Shown here: positions 13,340 through 15,841 of the stretch, one piece after another
How positions within the stretch are numbered: position 1 is the stretch's first letter
Layout of the letters: every line of letters begins with the position of its first letter
Translations under genes and position numbers: made by a program
Assembly: GCA_020628755.1 (NCBI GenBank)
Contig: JAHDEQ010000006.1
Coordinates: forward strand, 26,163-42,003
Direction: 5' to 3'
DNA length: 15,841 nt
From: Saprospiraceae bacterium
GTDB lineage: Bacteria; Bacteroidota; Bacteroidia; Chitinophagales; Saprospiraceae
Notes under the pieces: model-generated
The model's database searches: none
What the model was told of the DNA's origin: nothing
What the model saw: only the letters and a program-made list of their open reading frames with translations

Positions 13340-13405
13340 GTGTTTGTGTGTTTATGTATCTATGTGTATCAACCTAAACACATAGATACATAAACACACA
13401 AACAC
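13340..13405. repeat. Perfect 28-bp inverted repeat between mqnE and mqnA
   Basis: Arms at 13340-13367 and 13378-13405 are exact complements around a 10-base loop. They fill the gap from 5 bases after the mqnE stop to 13 bases before the mqnA ATG. No T run follows in the direction of transcription, so it is not a standard terminator. In the mRNA it would be a very stable hairpin, a possible RNase III site or stability element. The arms are alternating GT/TA-rich (TGTGTGTTTATGTATCTATG). Confidence 0.9.
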
Positions 13406-13410
13406 GTACT

Positions 13411-14598
13411 TTACTTCACCACTGGCAAAGACACATAGCCTTTAAAATGCTTATCGTCTTCAAAAACAACATCTTTAAAATCAGTAACGACATTGTAAAG
13501 TGTATCTCGTTCTATTGCTTGACGGCCAACATTGCGAATGAGTTTGACCAATTGTTCAGTACTCAATGCTGGATTTTGTTCTTCTGAACCTGCCATTGAA
13601 TAGATTTTAGTCGTATCATCAATCGTTCCATCCAAATCATCTACCCCAAAAGCAAGCGACAATTGGGCGGTTGTCCGACCAATCATCGGCCAATACGATT
13701 TGATGTGGCCAAAATTGTCAAGATAAATTCTACTAATCGCATAATTTCGTAAATCTTCCACCGTAGTAGATTCTTTGACATGCGACATTTGATTGTCCTT
13801 ATTTCTAAATTTTAATGGAATAAAAGTCTGAAATCCACCTGTTTTATCTTGCAACTTTCGGAGTTCTTCGAGGTGATGAATCCGATGATTGTAGTTTTCG
13901 ATATGTCCGTACAACATCGTCGCATTGGAGCGATGCCCCAATTCGTGCCAAATCTCATGAATACGCAACCACTCATCGCCCGAACATTTTCCGCCTGCAA
14001 TTTGGTCTCGTATTTCAGGGTGAAAAATCTCAGCTCCTCCGCCTGGCATCGAATCCAAACCAGCCTCTTTCATCATTTTCATGCCTTCTTCATAAGAGAC
14101 TTTGCCCTTCTTAAAAATATAATGATACTCGACTGGAGTTAGAGCTTTAATATGCAAATCTGGGCGATGTGCCTTAATTTTTTCAAATAAATCGGTATAA
14201 AATTGCAAGTCGTATTGTGGTAAAACACCGCCAACGATATGAACTTCGGTCACGGGTTCATTATCGTATTTTTTAATCATATCGAGCATTTCATCCATCG
14301 TATATTCCCAGCCTTCCGAACGTTTTTTGATGAGGCGAGAATACGAACAAAATGTACAAGTGTATAAACAAATATTGGTAGGTTCGAGGTGAAAATTTCG
14401 ATTAAAATAAGTTTTATTTCCGTGTTTTTGTTCTCGAATATGATTGGCCAAAGTCCCAACATAAGACAAAGAGGCATTTTCAAAAAGGTAAAGTCCTTCT
14501 TCCTCCGTTATACGTTCTTGCTTACTGACTTTTTCGGCAATCGTTCGCAAAGTAGAATCTAAAGATGTATCATTGAGCAAAACAGAAAGATGATTCAT
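13411..14598 (-). CDS. mqnE: Aminofutalosine synthase MqnE (radical SAM)
   Basis: MqnE joins the enolpyruvyl-benzoate made by MqnA to the adenosyl group of SAM, forming aminofutalosine (EC 2.5.1.120). The ATG at 14598 (MNHLSVLL) is preferred over the in-frame TTG 30 bases upstream, giving 395 residues. The [4Fe-4S] cysteines are Cys77, Cys81 and Cys84 in HLEPTNICLYTCTFCSY. Further landmarks are HIVGGVLPQYDLQFY, the segment SMPGGGAEIF, and GFQTFIPLKFRN. CofH and MqnC are related, but the motifs and the mqnA neighbour favour MqnE. A TACCTTTG box lies 28 bases upstream. The gene sits downstream of the ompA-type gene, whose terminator isolates it. The later mqn genes (futalosine hydrolase, mqnC, mqnD) are not in this window. 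Confidence 0.94.
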   Translation of the reverse strand: MNHLSVLLNDTSLDSTLRTIAEKVSKQERITEEEGLYLFENASLSYVGTLANHIREQKHGNKTYFNRNFHLEPTNICLYTCTFCSYSRLIKKRSEGWEYTMDEMLDMIKKYDNEPVTEVHIVGGVLPQYDLQFYTDLFEKIKAHRPDLHIKALTPVEYHYIFKKGKVSYEEGMKMMKEAGLDSMPGGGAEIFHPEIRDQIAGGKCSGDEWLRIHEIWHELGHRSNATMLYGHIENYNHRIHHLEELRKLQDKTGGFQTFIPLKFRNKDNQMSHVKESTTVEDLRNYAISRIYLDNFGHIKSYWPMIGRTTAQLSLAFGVDDLDGTIDDTTKIYSMAGSEEQNPALSTEQLVKLIRNVGRQAIERDTLYNVVTDFKDVVFEDDKHFKGYVSLPVVK

Positions 14599-14625
14599 TG
14601 TATCAATTTTTATATAAAAGTATAA

Positions 14626-14633
14626 CAAAGGTA
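14626..14633 (-). promoter_or_regulatory. -7 box of mqnE (TACCTTTG)
   Basis: An exact minus-strand TAnnTTTG lies 28 bases before the mqnE ATG at 14598, with a leader of about 20 bases. A -33 TTG is not clear. Confidence 0.5.
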
Positions 14634-14672
14634 TGAACTTTCAGTTTTTTTTGAAAGTATATTTTATATGTT

Positions 14673-14714
14673 AAAAAAATAGGGTTTGTGATTTCTAATT
14701 CACAAACCCTATTT
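14673..14714 (-). terminator. Terminator of the ompA-type gene
   Basis: Arms 14677-14690 and 14701-14714 are perfect 14-base complements (minus strand AAATAGGGTTTGTG first) around a 10-base loop. In the minus direction the stem leads into seven U's. It begins 27 bases past the stop of the ompA-type gene. Confidence 0.9.
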
Positions 14715-14740
14715 GTATTAAGAAACGATTTAGTATCTAT

Positions 14741-15538
14741 TTACTTCTCAACAACGACTTCTACTGTGTTAGCAACTGCTTTTTTGGCATCTTCTGATGT
14801 CAAACCAAGTCCTTTTACTGAGATTTGGTCTTTTTTCACACCCAAAGCAACCATCATATTCTTAACGACTTCGGCACGGAGTTTAGAAATTTTCTTGTTT
14901 TCAGCATTCGAGTCAGCGTCGGCCGTATGCACTTGTACTTGAATACGAGATTCAGGATGCGACTTCAAGGCTGCAGCCAAACCTTCGACATCAGCTTTTG
15001 ACATATTCGTGATACGGTGTGAATCTTTATCAAAAGTAATTTCATTAAGTGGATAAACCGTTCCAACCGCTTTGGTATTGAACAATTTATTGAAATTGGC
15101 TTGTACACTTTCGGCCGTTCTATCAGCAGCTTTGTTGACAGCAGCCTTGGTCGTAGCAGCAGCTTGACCCAATTTTTCTTTGGCATCGCCCGCCGTAGCT
15201 TTGAGTTTGTCCTTGGCATCGCTTGATGCTTCTTTCAATTTATTTTTGGTATTATCAACCGTTTTATTGATTTTTTCTTTGGTCTTGTCAATATCACGTT
15301 TAATTTTTTGACCAGCATTATCTACATAGTAACCTGCCTCCATCTTGAATTGACCTTTCTTTTTAACCAATTCTTCTTTGTTGTTACGCAAGTCGCCATT
15401 GGAGTCAACATAAAATGCTTTTTGCTGCTTTCTCGAATCAGGTTCTGATTTGCAGTCCGTAAACAAAAAAGCGGCCAAACAAAGCGCAACTAATGGTAAT
15501 AATTTGGTTGGGGCTAGAGAAAAGAATTTTTGAATCAT
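14741..15538 (-). CDS. OmpA-domain envelope protein with Lys/Ala-rich helical linker
   Basis: The ATG at 15538 (MIQKFFSLAP) is chosen because it opens a signal peptide; the in-frame TTG at 15601 lies inside the inserted repeat element. In the 265-residue product, residues 12-27 are hydrophobic, ending FTDC at Cys29, a weak lipobox (Asp at -1), so lipidation is uncertain. Residues ~30-75 hold two YVD-type segments (AFYVDSNGDLRN, GYYVDNAGQKIK). Residues ~75-145 are a Lys/Ala/Asp-rich amphipathic helix with repeated KDKLK/DAKEKL units, like LEA or apolipoprotein repeats. The last ~95 residues are an OmpA-like peptidoglycan-binding domain (ITFDKDSHRI, HTADADSNAENKKISKLRAEVV, VKGLGL, NTVEVVVE). 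It probably tethers envelope to peptidoglycan. A MITE-like element separates it from its apparent promoter, and a strong terminator follows. Confidence 0.85.
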   Translation of the reverse strand: MIQKFFSLAPTKLLPLVALCLAAFLFTDCKSEPDSRKQQKAFYVDSNGDLRNNKEELVKKKGQFKMEAGYYVDNAGQKIKRDIDKTKEKINKTVDNTKNKLKEASSDAKDKLKATAGDAKEKLGQAAATTKAAVNKAADRTAESVQANFNKLFNTKAVGTVYPLNEITFDKDSHRITNMSKADVEGLAAALKSHPESRIQVQVHTADADSNAENKKISKLRAEVVKNMMVALGVKKDQISVKGLGLTSEDAKKAVANTVEVVVEK

Positions 15539-15561
15539 GGTGTATTCTATTTTAAATTTTA

Positions 15562-15665
15562 AACGAAAGGGGTGCATCCCAAATTGTCGTAATTTTTCCA
15601 ATTATGAACCATAGAAGGAATATAAGAACATCGAAGACCGACAATTTGGGATGCACCCAACGAAA
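15562..15665. mobile_element. MITE-like element: 20-bp TIRs, 7-bp flanking repeats
   Basis: Perfect 20-base inverted arms lie at 15570-15589 (GGGTGCATCCCAAATTGTCG) and 15639-15658, with a 49-base A/T-rich centre that has no reading frame. AACGAAA occurs directly on both sides (15562-15568, one G before the arm; 15659-15665), as a target-site duplication would. It lies 24 bases upstream of the ompA-type ATG. No transposase is present, so it would need one in trans. The family is not identified. Confidence 0.7.
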
Positions 15666-15675
15666 AACGAAAGTG

Positions 15676-15683
15676 CAAAGGTA
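15676..15683 (-). promoter_or_regulatory. -7 box upstream of the MITE-like element (TACCTTTG)
   Basis: Exact minus-strand match to TAnnTTTG, about 138 bases upstream of the ompA-type ATG. If it is that gene's promoter, the element lies wholly in the 5' leader. Confidence 0.5.
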
Positions 15684-15723
15684 AAGAAGTTCTAAATAAA
15701 ACTTGTGTGAAAATTAAAATCAA

Positions 15724-15758
15724 TTTGCTAGGAAGAAAAGATGTCTCATGTATCTTTG
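15724..15758 (+). promoter_or_regulatory. Candidate promoter for the last gene
   Basis: TTTG (15724-15727) and TATCTTTG (15751-15758), 23 bases apart, fit the Bacteroidota consensus at the long end of its spacing. The ATG at 15792 would have a leader of about 30 bases. Confidence 0.45.
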
Positions 15759-15791
15759 TAGCTTTAGGAAATTAAGCATTTAATTTTACTG

Positions 15792-15841
15792 ATGAATCCT
15801 TATTTTTTCTTTGAAGAAAAATACAGCGTTCGGGCTTATGA
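15792..15841 (+). CDS. 5' end of a gene, possibly an acyl-ACP thioesterase
   Basis: Sixteen codons are visible (MNPYFFFEEKYSVRAY) before the window ends. The pattern FEEKYSVRAY at the extreme N-terminus is like the start of bacterial FatA-type acyl-ACP thioesterases, which release fatty acids from acyl carrier protein and begin with a strand of this kind. This is a tentative reading from very few residues. The well-placed TATCTTTG promoter supports a real gene start. Confidence 0.4.
   Translation, partial: MNPYFFFEEKYSVRAY

Noticed and set aside
13340..13405. The 28-bp hairpin as an intrinsic terminator of mqnE
   Set aside because: In the direction of transcription it is followed by ATAAAAACAATTT, not by a run of U, and mqnA follows at once.
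1..15841. CRISPR array
   Set aside because: No regularly spaced direct repeats of 24-40 bases were found; the long repeats present are inverted or the tRNA-Leu pair.

Overview
This AT-rich window reads as chromosome from a member of the Bacteroidota, most likely of the Cytophagales/Saprospirales kind. Three things point there: a secreted protein ending in a type IX secretion (T9SS) sorting domain; repeated matches to the Bacteroidota promoter -7 box TAnnTTTG upstream of genes; and little sign of Shine-Dalgarno sequences. Adjacent mqnE and mqnA genes imply menaquinone synthesis by the futalosine route. Most of the window is housekeeping and envelope genes, not a large accessory island, but several small repeat and mobile structures are present.

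Layout. 1-839: 3' end of a BNR/Asp-box, T9SS-exported protein. 868-1299 (-): unrecognised protein. 1300-1789: AT-rich gap with small hairpins. 1790-1927: a 45-residue basic one-helix membrane protein, sharing a bidirectional terminator with a lipoprotein gene (1982-2500, -). 2678-5107: penicillin-acylase-family Ntn hydrolase. 5183-5557: small multi-pass membrane protein. 5638-6183: secreted protein of unknown role. 6170-9420 (-): probable transcription unit of an aspartate-type aminotransferase, ribF and a family 2 glycosyltransferase. The glycosyltransferase has no ATG, GTG or TTG start and follows an A11 run at the end of ribF. 9539-10177: an orphan, partly degenerate ABC ATPase. 10282-10952: tRNA-Gly(GCC), tRNA-Leu(UAA), a GIY-YIG nuclease gene and a truncated second copy of the tRNA-Leu 3' half with its terminator. 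11251-12567: acidic amino acid/dicarboxylate:cation symporter. 12568-14598 (-): mqnE and mqnA, separated by a perfect 28-bp inverted repeat. 14741-15538 (-): OmpA-domain envelope protein with a Lys/Ala-rich helical region. 15562-15665: MITE-like element between that gene and its apparent promoter. 15792-end: first 16 codons of a gene, possibly an acyl-ACP thioesterase.

Most notable: (1) a GIY-YIG nuclease gene bracketed by direct repeats of the tRNA-Leu 3' half plus terminator. It looks like a minimal integrated element whose stop codon comes from the tRNA anticodon loop, and the displaced tRNA copy shows paired changes in its variable arm. (2) The start-less glycosyltransferase behind the A11 run of ribF, suggesting slippage, frameshifting or a non-canonical AUC start. 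(3) A MITE-like element placed in the leader of the ompA-type gene. No complete, previously undescribed multi-gene system is visible.
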